Of a stretch of 64,000 bases of DNA, positions 48,015 to 61,091 are shown in pieces. Every line of letters starts with the position of its first letter. Within the stretch, counting starts at the first letter, position 1. Both the position numbers and the translations under genes were made by a program. Below the pieces are notes generated by a model. That model searched no databases and was not told the origin of the DNA. It was given only the letters and a program-made list of their open reading frames with translations. Source of the DNA: Gibbula magus (Eukaryota > Mollusca > Gastropoda > Trochida > Trochidae); NCBI GenBank assembly GCA_936450465.1, contig OW388301.1:17961523-18025522 (forward strand), read 5' to 3'.

Positions 48015-48487
48015 CACTGACAGTGAATAGCTAACATGCGAGTTTCGTGCTACACTACAGGTAGAGTACTCGAGAAAAATCAGCGGGAGAGACTTACCAG
48101 TGACCCAACACCAGACAATACCAATCGACGCATAGATAATACATAGAACATATTTAGTGAAGCAATACTAAGCTAAAAAGGAAGTATTAAAATTGCAAAA
48201 GCTAATGGAATTTAAATTAAAAAAATTCAGTCATGTGTACGAAACACAATACACAAAGCATGCAACATGGGACAAGTGCCATGTATATCCACGGTCCGAA
48301 AAAGCAAAATTACATAAATATTAGTAAACAATACATGTAAAAAAGAAAAAAATGATAAACATAATGACACCAGGATACTGATGCAAAGGCTAAGTTTCAT
48401 GGAAAAGGTAAGATGTTTCTTGTGACATGTTGGCTTACAACAAAGGGGAGGAATTCGATTGGGCTGAAGGATCATGGGTGACATAGT

Positions 48488-48785
48488 TAGGTGAGATGAG
48501 GTGAGTACGGGTTTAACGCCGATTTGAAGAGTATTTCACGTATATCGCGGCTGTTAGTATTATGGCAGGGAGAAAGCCTACAACGCCATGTGGCTATGCA
48601 TTGCGGTGAAACCTGCGAGCATCGGCTGGAACTAGCGAACCATGGGTGGTACTATGCTGAAATCAGTGTAGCATTGCACCCGAACCTTACTGCGTGTAGA
48701 ACAGTTCTCTACTGCAGACAAAGTTGCCGTGCCCCTGGCAGGATTCGAACCCCGGACCTCTTGATCCGAAGCCGAACGCGCTAAC
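48488..48785 (-). mobile_element. SINE with target-site duplication (copy of 11349-11647)
   Basis: Same head-truncated SINE with gggtgacatagt at 48476-48487 and 48786-48797. The identical flanks show inheritance by segmental duplication rather than a second insertion. Confidence 0.88.
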
Positions 48786-49439
48786 GGGTGACATAGTGCA
48801 CTAGTGTGCATGTTTCGGGCTGTGGAGACTCAACAGTGTAAGTTGTGTATCTCCAGACTTGCTTCAGGTATGATTTGTTGTTAGATGTTCGTAAACAAAC
48901 AAAGGGAATTCATTTAATTGTAAATGTAGTAAATGAAAAAATATATCTTGTGGGTGAAGTTTCCCACTAAACCAACACACATGTTTTCTTCACATCAAAT
49001 GATGACTGTTCATTGTTTACTGTTCTCAATAATACTAATAATTCTCTGTAATACTCAATAAGCAAGTCTCCAACTTTATGTAAAATGTAAATGATGACAA
49101 AAGTGGTGTGTCCACAATTTCAACCAGTTCTCACCCACATCGGACAGAGCCCCAGAGAGCTTATAAGGCATACACATATTTTTATATTACATCTCAATAA
49201 AATCAGATCGAACGTAGCTCTCAAGAAGGCTCGGCAGATTAATCTGATGTGGATGAGATTGTGTGTAGTTATGTATTGTGAACGTGAGGTAATCAAACAG
49301 GGCGTCCTTGCACAAAGCACTCAGGTGTAAACGGGTCACTGAATGCAATGATAAATAGGATACCAATATAAAGTTGGTTTGTGAAATGAGACCCTAGCCT
49401 TTTATCAAGCAATTAGATGAGCAATCGTGAACAATAATA

Positions 49440-49712
49440 GTCTGTCAAGGATGATTTGTCTTTTAAATCCGCTTTCAGTAGAATTCACTTGTATCACAGC
49501 TTCTGCAGGGAGAAAGACTGCATCACCATCATTGAAATGCATTTCGATGAAGCCTGCAACTAGCGAACCATTACGACAGTATAGTCTTGCAATGAAACCT
49601 TACTGCTGGTGGTACAGTTCTCTACATCAGGTGAACTTTCCAAGCCCCTGGCAGGATTCGAACTTGGACATGTTGATCCGAAGCTGAACCCGTAAACCAC
49701 TGCTCTATGCCG
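49440..49712 (-). mobile_element. Diverged SINE (copy of 12300-12562)
   Basis: Minus-strand remnant with B-box ggttcgaatcc-like ccaagttcgaatcc and gatgtagagaactgtacca. Confidence 0.65.
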
Positions 49713-49862
49713 CCAAGGATGAACAAGAGTATTAAGTGCCTATTGAAGTTATCAGTGTTAACATAGATCATAGATTGAGGACCCAAAGAAAACTTTTCTT
49801 CTATATTTAAAATATAAGACATAAAGCTTTCCATAGAATACTTAGTATATTTGTGCTCTTAC

Positions 49863-49949
49863 CTGTTAGTGCATAGCTGATTTGGAAGCCACGTCTAGTC
49901 ACATTGCCATTGCTCTCAAAAGACAATGTCATGGAATTGTTGAAACTAT
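49863..49949 (-). CDS. CUB domain exon, C-terminal part (type II, 50-kb copy)
   Basis: Minus strand: acceptor attcttag, 87 open nucleotides, donor gtaagagc, phase 1-1. Encodes FNNSMTLSFESNGNVTRRGF then QISYALT. Near-copy of 12703-12789 with a few replacements (S for Y, R for P, Q for K). Forms one CUB domain with 50230-50463. Confidence 0.83.
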
Positions 49950-50229
49950 CTAAGAATTAGAATTGAAAGAGAAGAGATAAGGAACTAGTTTGGTTGCAGT
50001 TAACATCTTCCTGTAGGCAACTGCTCCTAAAAGCAAGCTTTGAAAATACATTTTAAGAGTATTAACTTTACTTCTCGATATAGTATAAGCATTTCCTTTA
50101 CCTATCAACTAGTTACCTTATAAATAAAATTTGATAGGTCTGATTTGAAACAGTTTATTTACCAACAAATACATAAATAAAGAGACATACATTTCCAATA
50201 TATCAAACTTGGAGAATTGAAGTACTTAC

Positions 50230-50463
50230 ATGCACGATGTGTTCCTTGAGATAGGTCTCCACTAAATGGCTCATTGTCAATGTAGAGATAGTCCTTGTCT
50301 GATTCCGTACTGAAACCCGCGAACGTAAATTCGATGAATTTATAACCGTTTCCAGGGGCGATGGTATAGAAACATATTGCATTGTCTGTGTAGTTGCCAG
50401 AAGAGGCATTTTTTGGATTGCGTATTACTCCAGAATCCGCTGTGAATGTTTTATTACATCCAT
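50230..50463 (-). CDS. CUB domain exon, N-terminal part (type II, 50-kb copy)
   Basis: Minus strand: acceptor ttttccag, 234 open nucleotides, donor gtaagtac, phase 1-1. Shows GCNKTFTADSGVIRNPKNAS (C1), YTDNAICFYTIAPGN (C2), IEFTFAGFSTESDKDYLYID and FSGDLSQGTHRA. Relative to the 13-kb copy there are more than ten amino-acid changes, yet no stop or shift, although the introns around are nearly identical. That pattern suggests either relaxed or positive selection on the exon; counting would decide. The acidic KDYLYID calcium-site region is kept. Confidence 0.85.
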
Positions 50464-51021
50464 CTGGAAAATAAAAGTTGCCAAGGAGTATTTTTTGGTC
50501 AATTTAAAACGATGTCAACGAATAATCTGTGTTCACGGAACTGCAGGCATATCCTGTTGAATCATGTATATATAATTAATATAATTAACAGGTATAATTA
50601 CCAAATTATGAAAATGACCCAAAGGTTAACATGGCCTTAACCAATATCTTGTCACCTTGACCTTTTACCTTCAAGGTCACACAATTACTGATCACTTTTC
50701 ATTGTAATTTCATAACAATTATGTAAAGATTCTGAGTGTAGATAGTTAGCATAAGAAATAATCGCAAAAGCATGCCTTAAATCATGACCTCACTAACTAA
50801 AACCTTTTCAAATATTGGTAATTCAAGTTATCATATTATATTTTAAAGTTATCATGTTTACAAAGATTTTATTTAGTATTTTCAGAACTTGAGACCTTGA
50901 CCATATCTCGTGACCTTGACTTAGACCTTCGAGCTCACACCATCAATGATCACTTTTCATCGTGTATGACAATCATGTAACGATTCAAAGTGTTCATAGT
51001 AAAACTATTTTCAAAGGCATG

Positions 51022-51318
51022 TATTGGGCTTAATGCCGCAGGATTATTTCACTTATAACGCGGCTGCTAGTATTATGGCAGGGAGAAAGCCCGCAACGCC
51101 ATGTGGCTATGCATTGCGATGAAACCTGCTAGCATAGGCTTGAACTAGCGAACCATGGGTGATACTGCGCTGAAATTAAGTGTAGCATTGCACCCAAACC
51201 TTACTGTGTGTAGAACAGTTCTCTACTGCAGAAAGTTGCCGCGTCCCTGGCGGGATTGGAACCCCGGACCTCTTGATCAAAAGTGGAACACGCTTACCAC
51301 TGCGCTATTCCGCCCCAT
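51022..51318 (-). mobile_element. Full-length SINE (copy of 13845-14142)
   Basis: Same element and flanks as in block A1. Confidence 0.85.
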
Positions 51319-51390
51319 TTTCATTGTGTATGACAATCATGCTTCAAAGTATTCATAGTTGTGTAAGGTTAAAAAAGTTCAAAACTGTGC

Positions 51391-52326
51391 AGCAAGGCTT
51401 GACACAAAAACACATAGTTTGACAAGGTCTCGCCTATTCTCAAAAGGCTTCAGTGGTGTCCTGTTCTGTACCGGATACAGTTTAAGATCGTTCTGTTGAC
51501 ATACAAGGCACTCCACAATCAAGCACCTGGATACTTGAAAGAGCTGTTTGATCCATACAGGCCACAAAGAACACTGAGATCAGGGGGCCGTTTCACTAAC
51601 ATATCTTAGCCCTAAGATCAATGGTTAACCCATCATTTAAAGATGCATCCATTGGGTTTCATAAGATTTGATTTGGTTTTAATACGTGCCAACTTACGAT
51701 ATGTGCTGATTTCAGTTTAAATTATTTCACTCTACTTGCATATTTATCCCCAGTGGCCAAATATATCAAAATTATTAGTTTCAAAATCAAGCAACATCAT
51801 TATACATGTCCAGGAATCGAAAGAACACGTCCCATTTACATGCACAGTAGTCACAGTAGACCTATTTAACATTATCAACCAAAGGTTGTCTATTTGTCTG
51901 TTGTAAATAAGTTTCCAAAATAATGTTTGACTCATTGTCGCGCTCCACACGCGTTGCATTGTCTGGTTTTCGATTAGAAATCCATACTTTTACCTTCATA
52001 TAGTCGCTATACTGAGTCAACAGTCATTAAAATGGCAATTTTCGGCAACAGTCTGTACTTCTTGATAAAGTAACACAACTTATAACGTATGGCAAATGTG
52101 ACTCCAAACAACACAATGGATGTACCTTTAATACTAAGATCGGCTAGTGGAACGGTACCCTGGGCAAAATAATCTTCTGCAAATACAAAGGTCAAAAACC
52201 TCAACGTTTGGAGACAGGGCATTTGCACCGCAGTTTTTGAAATACTCTTCCAGAAACCATGAGCGGATTCCATGATATCCCAATATTAAAAACACAGCTG
52301 AAAACTCATTTGTTCATATGACAACA
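51391..52326 (+). mobile_element. CR1/L2-type LINE tail relic (copy of 14215-15150)
   Basis: Two pieces, 51391-51580 and 52163-52326, separated by the MITE. They hold the same FKIVLLTYKAL and GDRAFAP motifs with the same lesions. Confidence 0.7.
51581..52162. mobile_element. 582-bp MITE (copy of 14405-14986)
   Basis: Same ends (cagggggccg, ggtaccctg) and length as in block A1. Confidence 0.65.
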
Positions 52327-53377
52327 AGGCCGTCAAAGTTCTGCAAACAGCGCCTTCAGGCAGTTACTTAAACTGGTTTTGTCGCTATACAAATGTCAAC
52401 TATTGACAGTGCAGGTTGTGCTTTGAGGCTCTTATTTGGGATATATTAACAATGGAGAGACCCATATTTGAAAAAGCTTCGTTTAAAATTCGTCTAAGGT
52501 CAAAACTGCAACGAAGTCACAACTTAAGCATGGTTTTGTGAATATGCCTTAATTTAACTATTAACACTTTAAATCATTACATGATTGTTATACACAATGA
52601 AATCATTTATTAGGTGACCTTGAAGGTATAAGGTCTAGGTCACGAAAGTAGGCCTTGGTCCCCAGTTCTGTAACCACGAATAATTCTTTTCTAAGAAGAT
52701 ATTAAGACATCTTATAAAAGCTTCCTTCTATTACACCTGGTGAGTTATTTTTACATGTTCACATTCAAGTCAAAGATCAAGTTCAAGTTCTGCAATCACA
52801 ACAAAAATCATTGTAAACACGATTTCCTAAAAGTAATTGTGCTGTCAGGCTCTTACATAGTATATATCAACTATTGTGTAAGACCAAGATTTTAAAAGGT
52901 TTTTGCTAAATACCATCAACAAGGTGACAGGGGAGTCAAATCTTCAGCATGCATTTATGAATTTGCATAACTTTTAACACTTTGAATCATCACGTGATTG
53001 TTATACACAATGAAAAGTGATCATTGATTATTTGACCTTGAAAGTCAAATGTCAAACGTCAAGGTAAATTTTGAAACAAGAAATAGGTTTTAAAAACAAA
53101 CTTGTCTTAAATGACCCGAATGATGATTAGTAATAATTCCAATGATGAACAAATTTCCTTTCACAAAATTGCCCATTTTATTGTTGTTGAACTGGGAAAA
53201 GCATAACCCTAAGTTTCGGGGCTGCTCTACTTTTGCGGTGTCCCGCAAACGCTAATCTAGTTATTTATTATTATTATATTCGCAAATGCATGATTAAGTC
53301 CGGATCTTTCTCTGACATTGACCTTCGACAGATTTTAGCGAAAAACTTTTCAAATCCTGGTCTTTCTCCATAGTTAA

Positions 53378-54088
53378 CATACGCGAAATAAAAACCTGAT
53401 TTCAAATTATCGTGACCTTGAGCTTTGTCCTTGAATGTGCACATGTCCAACAAATTCCCCAGGGTTATACATATTAGTTGGAAATTATGTATATGAGTTC
53501 TTAAAACATTCTTGAAAATAAGTTATAGCCATATCAAAACGCAGCGGCGACTGAAACTGCACAAAAACTGATAGCAGCGTTGACATTGTCGGGCGGGCTA
53601 ATAAGCATGGCTCACAATATGTTCAAATACAGATTGAGGAATCATGATTGTGTAAAAGAAAAATAGAGCCATCGGCTCTGCAGCTCATCAGGTCATATCA
53701 TACATATATACGGACACATCTAACAAATCAAATAATATTCAATCACCCATGTGTTTTTTGTGGTTTGGACAAATTTACAAAGTTCAACATGTTTTCCTTT
53801 TAATACAAGTTTCCTAATAACCTACACATTACCAAAAGTGTTGCACCGCCTATATGTGTGAAATTTCAAAGGTCCATATTGCTGTAACTAGTGACTTTTG
53901 GTTAAAAGAACCATACTAAAGTTTGATATATTCAAATTCAAAACTGACATGGGAATGTGTTTTTTTTATATGTCTTTAAACGACTTTACCAATTATTATA
54001 GACGAGAATCTATTAAAATGGTTTGAAAGTTATTTGCAAAATGGAATGCAAAGTGTACTTAGTCAATGTTACAAATCAGAATTAATAC
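53378..54088. other. Copy-B-specific spacer with a Helentron-like 5' end
   Basis: This 711-bp stretch stands where copy A has 9.3 kb (16197-25466). It contains an isolated family 1 left end at about 53664-53696 (agagccatcggctct, agctcatcagg) without core or right end. No coding frame. Confidence 0.55.
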
Positions 54089-56307
54089 TAGTTACAGCCG
54101 ATAATAACTGACTTCGTTGATGGAATTGAATGTAACATACATCTCTTTGCAAACTACATGAATACATGTGAAACAGTCATGTATCCAGGAGCTGCATTAT
54201 AAATTGTAAATAATTGCCTTCCCCATAACCTATCCATTATCATCAAACTTTCTTTGTAACAAAATAAATAGTTTATTATGTGTATTGAACATTCTCTCTT
54301 CAATCAATTAGGTTGGTCATGAACCTGATATTGACATATCAACGAAAACAAAATATACCATGGCCTCCGAACAACATCAGTGTAAATTACAAAAAATTCC
54401 TTTCTTTGATTATTTGAGTTTACCTCCCCTCACCTTACCTTTGCAACACATTATCACTGTAAAATACAATAAAATAAATAATAATTATAATAACATATTG
54501 ATATTATTGACATACTCAAGTTGATAACTCACCGTAACCATTGAGTCTCTCTCAATTAATCACTCGACCAAAAACAACACAATTAAAATGGAGTTACTTT
54601 TTTTATGCTCTTCTTCCCCTGCATGGGTTTGGAGAGTGGATTTTGATTTCCTTCTACATTGTGCATCGCCACTGTAGCGGGTTATCTGGGTCAGCGCTTC
54701 TAGCTGCCTTGACTGGAGAGTTGTTCATTGCAACTGATGTGGCATCTGCTGGTTCGTGCATGACTGTTTTGCACGTGATTGTATGACTGTTGCTACTCGT
54801 CTATAGCATCCGTTAGGACACAGGGGCGTGTATCGCGTAGAAACAGCGTTTGGAAGACATATACCTATATAGACCCTACCCTATTACTATATAAAAGGAA
54901 AGGGATGTAACGACGAAACCAACCCATGCTCATTCAAACTCATATTTCGCATCAAAAACTTTTTTTTATGGCACGGTCGATGACTACGGTATGAAAGCTA
55001 AATGATTTCTCTAGTAAGTGAACTATATATGGTCAGAATCGGATCATTGTTTCATAAGGTATGCGACAAAAACAGTCCCCAATCGCTACCTCATGAATTC
55101 TAAGCCAATATCGACGCTCAGGAAGGTCAGCGAAAACTCGCCTTTTAAAATCGTTAATTAATTTAAGCAATGTATACAGCACCTATGAATCCGCAGATTC
55201 GAACCGCATAGTGAAACTACAGAAATAAAAACCTACGCAAGAACGCCCGGGAAGCTGAATATGTGATACTCTGGGTCAACTGAATGTCAAGGTCATAATG
55301 GCTGACATTTAGCGATGAGCGGACTGCATGGCGATTATTTGAGACAAAATGCTGTAGTACAGTCAGAGAAATGATATGTATTTCTGCAGTTTCGATCTTT
55401 GTTAATCTTTATTAGTGCTTCATTGTTCCGGCCTCGTCTTCTGACGCCTGACCTGCCGCGTTGTTCATCATTGACTTACTCTTTCGCGCTGGTTAGTGGA
55501 TTTGACATGGGCTTCACCTTATTCTAGTGGCAGGCGCAATTAGATATTTGAGTCTTAGGCGTCGGCTGCATACTTAGTCGTATTTATTCGGTGGTACTAG
55601 GTGACATTGTCATTCGACTTCGTCTGTACTAGTGCTGCGTTGCTCTGATCTCGTCTGCTGGAACGTTGTGTGAATGCGTGATTGTGTGCGCGCATGCGCC
55701 GCCTGACCTGCTTCGTTGTTTGTCGTTGACTTACACATTTGCGTTGGTTAGTGGACTTGACACCAGTCATGTTTTCTATGGCTTCATCCTACTCTGGTGC
55801 TGTTAGGATTAGTCACCTAATGGGTAGGTGCAATAAGGCCGCCGTGAGTCAATCAGCACACTCAATTACTCAGTGTCAGCCCAGTCAATTAGGGGTATGA
55901 TCAACATTGTCCCATGTGAGTCAATCTTTTTACCCGTTAATTCGCTATACCCCAATCCTGACAGGGTTTTGGACGGGACTTATAATTTGTTCACCGGTTC
56001 CGGCAAGACCTTCAAACTCCGTCTATCTCATCTACGATCTATCCCTCGTGCGGGAGGGTTCGTCTCCTCTGTCCTGTATGGGATTTGAGCAGGTACACGG
56101 AGGTACGCCAGGGGAGACGCAGACTATTTCTGCCTCACTGCCTCTTGTCTATCTCCTTGACGGATGGACCCTCCAGTTGCCAACCCCTCCTTTGGGGAAG
56201 AGAGTTACCCTCACTGCTCTCGGGTTGTTGTGTTGTGTTTTTAGTTCATTGGTGACCCCTAGGGTCTGTACCGCCGACCTGTCGGGGGGAGGAGGGGGGG
56301 TTGGATT

Positions 56308-56330
56308 GGGGGGGGGGGGGGGGGGGGGGG
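56308..56330. repeat. 23-base poly-G tract
   Basis: A G run in copy B where copy A has only ggggcggggg (29875-29884). It is a recent expansion or a sequencing-sensitive length. Confidence 0.85.
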
Positions 56331-56355
56331 TAGTGGAACCCTTAGGAGATATCAC

Positions 56356-57666
56356 GTGATCACCTGGGCGAAAGGACGTGTTCACATCAGCTCTCGTCTT
56401 CACCATAAATTATTATTCTATTTGAACTTTTTTAACTCAAACTATGATGTGAAGCTGTTCTACAAGAATCCGCAACTAAAACTATGCCAAGATATCGTCC
56501 AAATAAGAAGAAACAACAACAATTTTCAAACACCTAATCTGACTTGGATAGTTCAACTTTCATTTCAACAGCAAACCGACACTGGCAGTGTGATAAGAGA
56601 ATCACTAGACAATGTGAGTTCTGTTTTTGCAACACCATTGGACCAAAACTGTAATGATATGCCTTCCGCCATAACTCAAAATACAGTGCAACAAAATTTG
56701 ACCGCCCCGCCAACGCAAGTCGCCCTACACACACATGTTGCCAACTCCATGCCAGTGGTAGGAGGCTACCCACCGATGGGCTATATGTATTCTCCGTCGC
56801 ATGCACTGCAAATCTCCAAATGAACTTATTTTAGAAAAACTGGCAGGCATTGAAAAGCATGTATCCCGACTAGATGTTATTGAGAAAGACATTCATGGTA
56901 TCAAAACAAATGTTGCCAAACTGGAACTTAAAGTTCAAGCTCTGGACGAATTGCAGAATGACGTGAGGGTGTAGAAGCTCGCACCAAATATACATCAGTG
57001 ATACATTCGACGACTGGAAGTTTGATATTGACAATATGAAGAGTGACATTGCTGTGTTAAATGAAAAGACAGGTGCCTTAGACAAGCTACAATTTCAAAC
57101 CTTATATTGAAAGAATCTCTGATCGATCAACGGTGCAGATCATTGCGCACTAATCTCATTTTTACCAATATTGAGGAAAGTTTGTCTGTTGTAAGGGGCC
57201 AGGATGACCAACACTTCGGGATTGAAGACACAGAAAGGGGCTTAAAGACTTCATTGACAAACAGCTGAAGTTTCATAGCTAACATCTCTAGTTTAAGCGT
57301 GTACACAGGATAGGTCGGGGACGCACCACTCGATACGCTGGTGAGACTGTCAAACCCAGACCGATCATTGCCAAATTCCTTGACAAAAAAGAGAGAGAGA
57401 CGCAATAAAGAGACGTGGTAAAATGTTAGCTGGTGAGCCGTACAGAATATCAGAGCAGTTTCTGGAGAAAGTGTCAGAATATCGAAGAAATGTACTGATG
57501 ACCTTAATGAAAGTGGCTAAGCTGAGAAAGAGAGCACACATCGTCGTTGATAATGTATATGTCGATAACCGTCTTCAGTCCGTACCCGTGCCTCCCCCAT
57601 ACAGAGCCTCATCAAATATAACATCGAGGACCGGTAACCGCGGTGCAGAGGACTACACGCAATAGG
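56356..57666 (+). pseudogene. LINE ORF1, broken, with N-terminus
   Basis: The frame 56356-56823 holds a low-complexity N-terminal part (NDMPSAITQNTVQQN, GGYPPMGYMYSPS). A one-base shift at about 56815 leads into the coiled coil (GIEKHVSRLDVIEKD), then the RRM-like part and the C-terminal block KPYRISEQFLEKVSEYRRN-like at 57423-57665. It is the partner of 30304-31160 and keeps sequence lost there. The protein would be an L1-type RNA-binding ORF1 product. Confidence 0.7.
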
Positions 57667-58678
57667 GGCGTGACGGTGGTCAGGAGTCTCCATGCACTGT
57701 CTGACTCTAGCTCACACAGTGAGAGTGTAGTAACTGATTAAAATGATCGCACTTATTCTTTTCAGGAAGGTGTTCGTTTAGTTAGTTTGAACTGTTGTGG
57801 TTGGCGTTATCGACTCAAGTGTTCCAAGTTTATTTGAAACAAAAACTGACTCTACATTTAGATGGTTATACTTTATTTGTACAACATCGATCAAAAGCAT
57901 AAAGCCATTCTGGTGGCATTGCACTTGCAGTGAGAAACAATCTTGTTCAACAATTTTACGTTAAGATAATGAATATATTCTGTGGTTCAAAATCTCGAAG
58001 AAGCTGCTCAATATCCCTCAGGATATGGAAACTAGAGTAGTGTTACTGTTACTTTCTCTATGACAAATATTGTTATAAATAAGGATGAACCTCCACATGA
58101 GATTTTAAATACTTCTGAAAATAGAATAAGCCGGTACCAGAGAGATAGAACTAGTTTATTCCGCTATAACATTGACGTGGAAGCTATTGACAAATTGAGA
58201 GAAAGAAGTGATACGATTTGCTTTGACAGTGTTGATGTAGATGGTGTTCGGCAAGGGGAAATTTATCTCCATTGCTATTCTCGAATTTTCTCAATGATTT
58301 AGATATTTACCTTGAATCCAAAGGTTGTAAGGGCGTTGATGTTGATGACTCACCGGCAAAAGCCGACGAGTAGCATTATTTATTAAAATGTCAAGTTTTT
58401 GACAATAACAGATCTCATTATATCCCGATTTAATACACTAACTGGCCGAATCGTATGAAATTTAAACTATTGCTTATCGTAAAAAAAACTACGCAACACT
58501 TAAGAATTTGTCACGTTTTATTACAGTTATTAATAACGCCATGAACTATGATCTGTGATAACTAACTACCAATCACTCCCATGTGATCACAACATTTTGT
58601 TATTATGTAAAATTTTTAACTGTTCATGTACCGCCAATGGTGGTTTGTTGGAAGTAAAGCTTGACTTGACTTGACTTG
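57667..58678 (+). mobile_element. LINE endonuclease and polymerase scraps with 3' tail
   Basis: Endonuclease start (VRLVSLNCCGWRYRLKC) at about 57780, then a large internal loss, then a reverse-transcriptase scrap (GVRQGE at about 58237) and the tail aagcttgacttgacttgact ending near 58678. Same deleted layout as 31160-32152. Confidence 0.68.
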
Positions 58679-59019
58679 AATTAACACTGTGCCTTGTGGT
58701 CCAGCTAGTCCTAGCGGACCAGTCTAACATTTCGCCCTTAATGGGGAGAGTTACCTTCTCTGCTCTCGGGTTGTCTAGCAGCCCGCCTCCTTCAGTGGCA
58801 TGCTGGCTACGGTGAGTTATCAACTAGAGTATGTACGTTTTTGTTTAAACGGTACAGTTAAGCGGCACTAATACTTTTAAGGATATACAAACTGTATACT
58901 GTATAAAATTTCCGTAATTTCAGGAATTAGGAAATTTCAGGAATAAACATAAATTCATCAAAACAAAACCATTTGTCTCTTGTTTCTCTGTACTAGATGA
59001 GTCCACTCTCTCTCAACTA

Positions 59020-60308
59020 CCACTACACTGATATGCAAACACTGCAAGAAAAACCTCATCGGGACAAAAGCTTTCACTAAGCATGAAAAGACATGCGGAG
59101 GCAATAACATTGTTAAACCTATGACATCAATCTTCAAATGTTCTTAATGCAACAAGGAATACAAGAACCAGGCATGTTGCAAGAAACATTTCAAGTCCTG
59201 TAAGGTATAACAATAGGCAGCAACCAAATCACAGGTGGATATTGTAACAAAGAAGAACAATCCGCCAAGAAAACCCAGACACCATCATAAGGGTAAACCA
59301 CTTCACCCAGAGCGCCTTAAGGTCATCATTTGGAAAGCTGTCAACAAAAGCGACAGTAAAAATGACATCACTAAAAGAGTAAGGAACATCTTTCATAACC
59401 CCAAGGACACTCAGGTGTTCATCAGAGGCATACACAAATACAAGAGAGTGGAGGTTTGGTATAAGAACAGGACAGAAACAGAAGCTTCCTTCATCCAATT
59501 TAACTCTCTCTGTAGGAAACTAAAAATGCCTTACTTTTGCACAATTGGCACTGACTATCAAGACCGAGTAGAGAAGAGAAGCAATGAGACTGGGGATCAT
59601 AGTACATCAATCCAAATTGACACCAATCAAGCTCACCAATATGGGACTGATGAAAACGATGATGGAATGGATGGAAAAGAGAATACTCCAGTTACCAACA
59701 TCAAACTGCTTCAATGGAATGCATCATCATTGAAAAACAAGATAGATGAAGTCAAGCTTTTCTTTGCACAGCACGATATTGATATTGCATGTATTAGCGA
59801 AACAAGACTACCAGATGATAAAACATGGGAAAAGAAAAGGCTACCAAATTCATAATGTAGCAAGGCCAAACAAAGAAGGAGGTGGAGTAGCAATTATCGC
59901 TAGAAATAACTTTGGCGTATCCAACATCTCACATCACTACTCAACAGGTTGTGAATTTATTACAACAGACGTTACCATCACTCCTCAAACAACAGTGACA
60001 GTCACTTCCTTCTATGCCCCCAATGGCTGCTGTAAGATCCTCTACTGAGACATCACAAACATGATATTCTGATGGGAGACTTCAACGCTAAACACCCAAC
60101 TTGGTACAGCACTAAGATGGACACATCAGGTGAACAACTCATGGACTGGATAACGGATTCAGATTATGTCATCCTGAACCAGGATCCACCCACATACCAA
60201 CATCATGGCACAGGCATCACTGATACCTTGGACATCATATAGTCACTGATGATCTCGTAGCCAAATCTCATGATTGGCAAATGGTAGAAGAATTGGACAG
60301 CGATCATT
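59020..60308 (+). pseudogene. RNase H-type LINE, 3'-truncated copy
   Basis: Carries zinc fingers, basic linker and endonuclease start (59235-59855), then after a frameshift the middle of the endonuclease (59746-60048, GGGVAIIARNNFGVS, VTVTSFYAPNGC). It stops at the SDHF motif at 60308 and is joined to unrelated DNA. It lacks the SINE of copy A; its intact caaacaacagtgacagtcac at 59988 is the empty site. Confidence 0.85.
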
Positions 60309-60325
60309 TTGTTTAACATGTTTAA
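60309..60325. other. Deletion junction with short filler
   Basis: In copy A, LINE base 34106 is followed by 4.07 kb before the 718-bp unit. Here catttt is followed by gtttaac and then atgtttaacaactg. The extra gtttaac repeats the neighbouring gtttaac, as expected for error-prone end joining with templated filler. Confidence 0.8.
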
Positions 60326-61045
60326 CAACTGTACACAGTACTTTGTAGCGGGAGTATAATTCACGAATTATACCTTCATGCCAAACAAATCTGTTTCCTT
60401 CACAACATATAACACCTGTTCATTGGTTAGTTTTCCCATAAGACTCGAGTATGTGTTACGCAATAGGTAAACGATAATACAACAAGTAATGTGTGCAAAA
60501 TATCGGCGAGTATCACCCACTTGCAATCCCGCACTCCCAAAGTGATGTGATATCAAGCTGATTTTTATTTACATCCGCCTTAGAATTATAAATGTCAGGG
60601 TATAGCTAAGAAATACATGACAGATAGTGAACAAATGTTACATGGTTATTTTTGGCGTCATGTTGTAAGCTGTTCGTACGGTCAGTGCTGGCGATAGTTG
60701 CCTTATATGCCGAAAAAGTACAAGATTTTGTGCTATTGAAGGTAGTGTTATTTCAAATATAATCTTGCTATAAAAATTATAGCTTATAATTCTTCTGTAA
60801 GTTAATCCTGTAAGCACAATATCAGGACAAGGTTCAATTGATTCTTAATGGTTAAAACCAAACTGTTTCTTGGGAGGACTAAGTCTCAGTCAATTTTACA
60901 AAAAAGCCATAATAACAAATTGGGATATCTAAGCATGGAAAACATGCATGTTAAACTGGTCAGCACAATCTTGACATCGTTTCCAATATCACCGTCAGAT
61001 CAGGATTAGAACGAATTAAACCAGATTGAGTTTGTGTATTAAAGG
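60326..61045. repeat. 718-bp unit, single copy
   Basis: Matches each of the three tandem units at 38182-40328 with more substitutions. It ends in gtgtattaaaggagcagtag, joining directly to the left end of the TTAA element. Confidence 0.9.
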
Positions 61046-61091
61046 AGCAGTAGCACGTTTTTTCGCTCAAATAAGTTGATGAAATGTATTA

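Larger units (their letters stand above)
48015..53377. repeat. Large duplication, block B1 (matches 10877-16196)
   Basis: Colinear with block A1 throughout. It holds the same CUB exon pair, SINEs, CR1/L2 relic and MITE. Small differences include a 20-40 bp change around 50470-50560 next to the CUB exon, where about 30 bp of the adjacent intron differ. Confidence 0.95.
54089..60308. repeat. Large duplication, block B2 (matches 25467-34106)
   Basis: Colinear with block A2 but shorter: it lacks the 532-bp tandem duplication, the TIR element and the SINE, and has its own deletions (for example around 55385 and 56130). It ends at cagcgatcatttt, the same base as block A2. Confidence 0.94.

Noticed and set aside
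55873..56359. Two overlapping plus-strand frames (71 and 150 codons) as a gene
   Set aside because: They run into a poly-G tract, conflict with each other in frame and are not maintained in copy A; at most they are a decayed mobile-element fragment.
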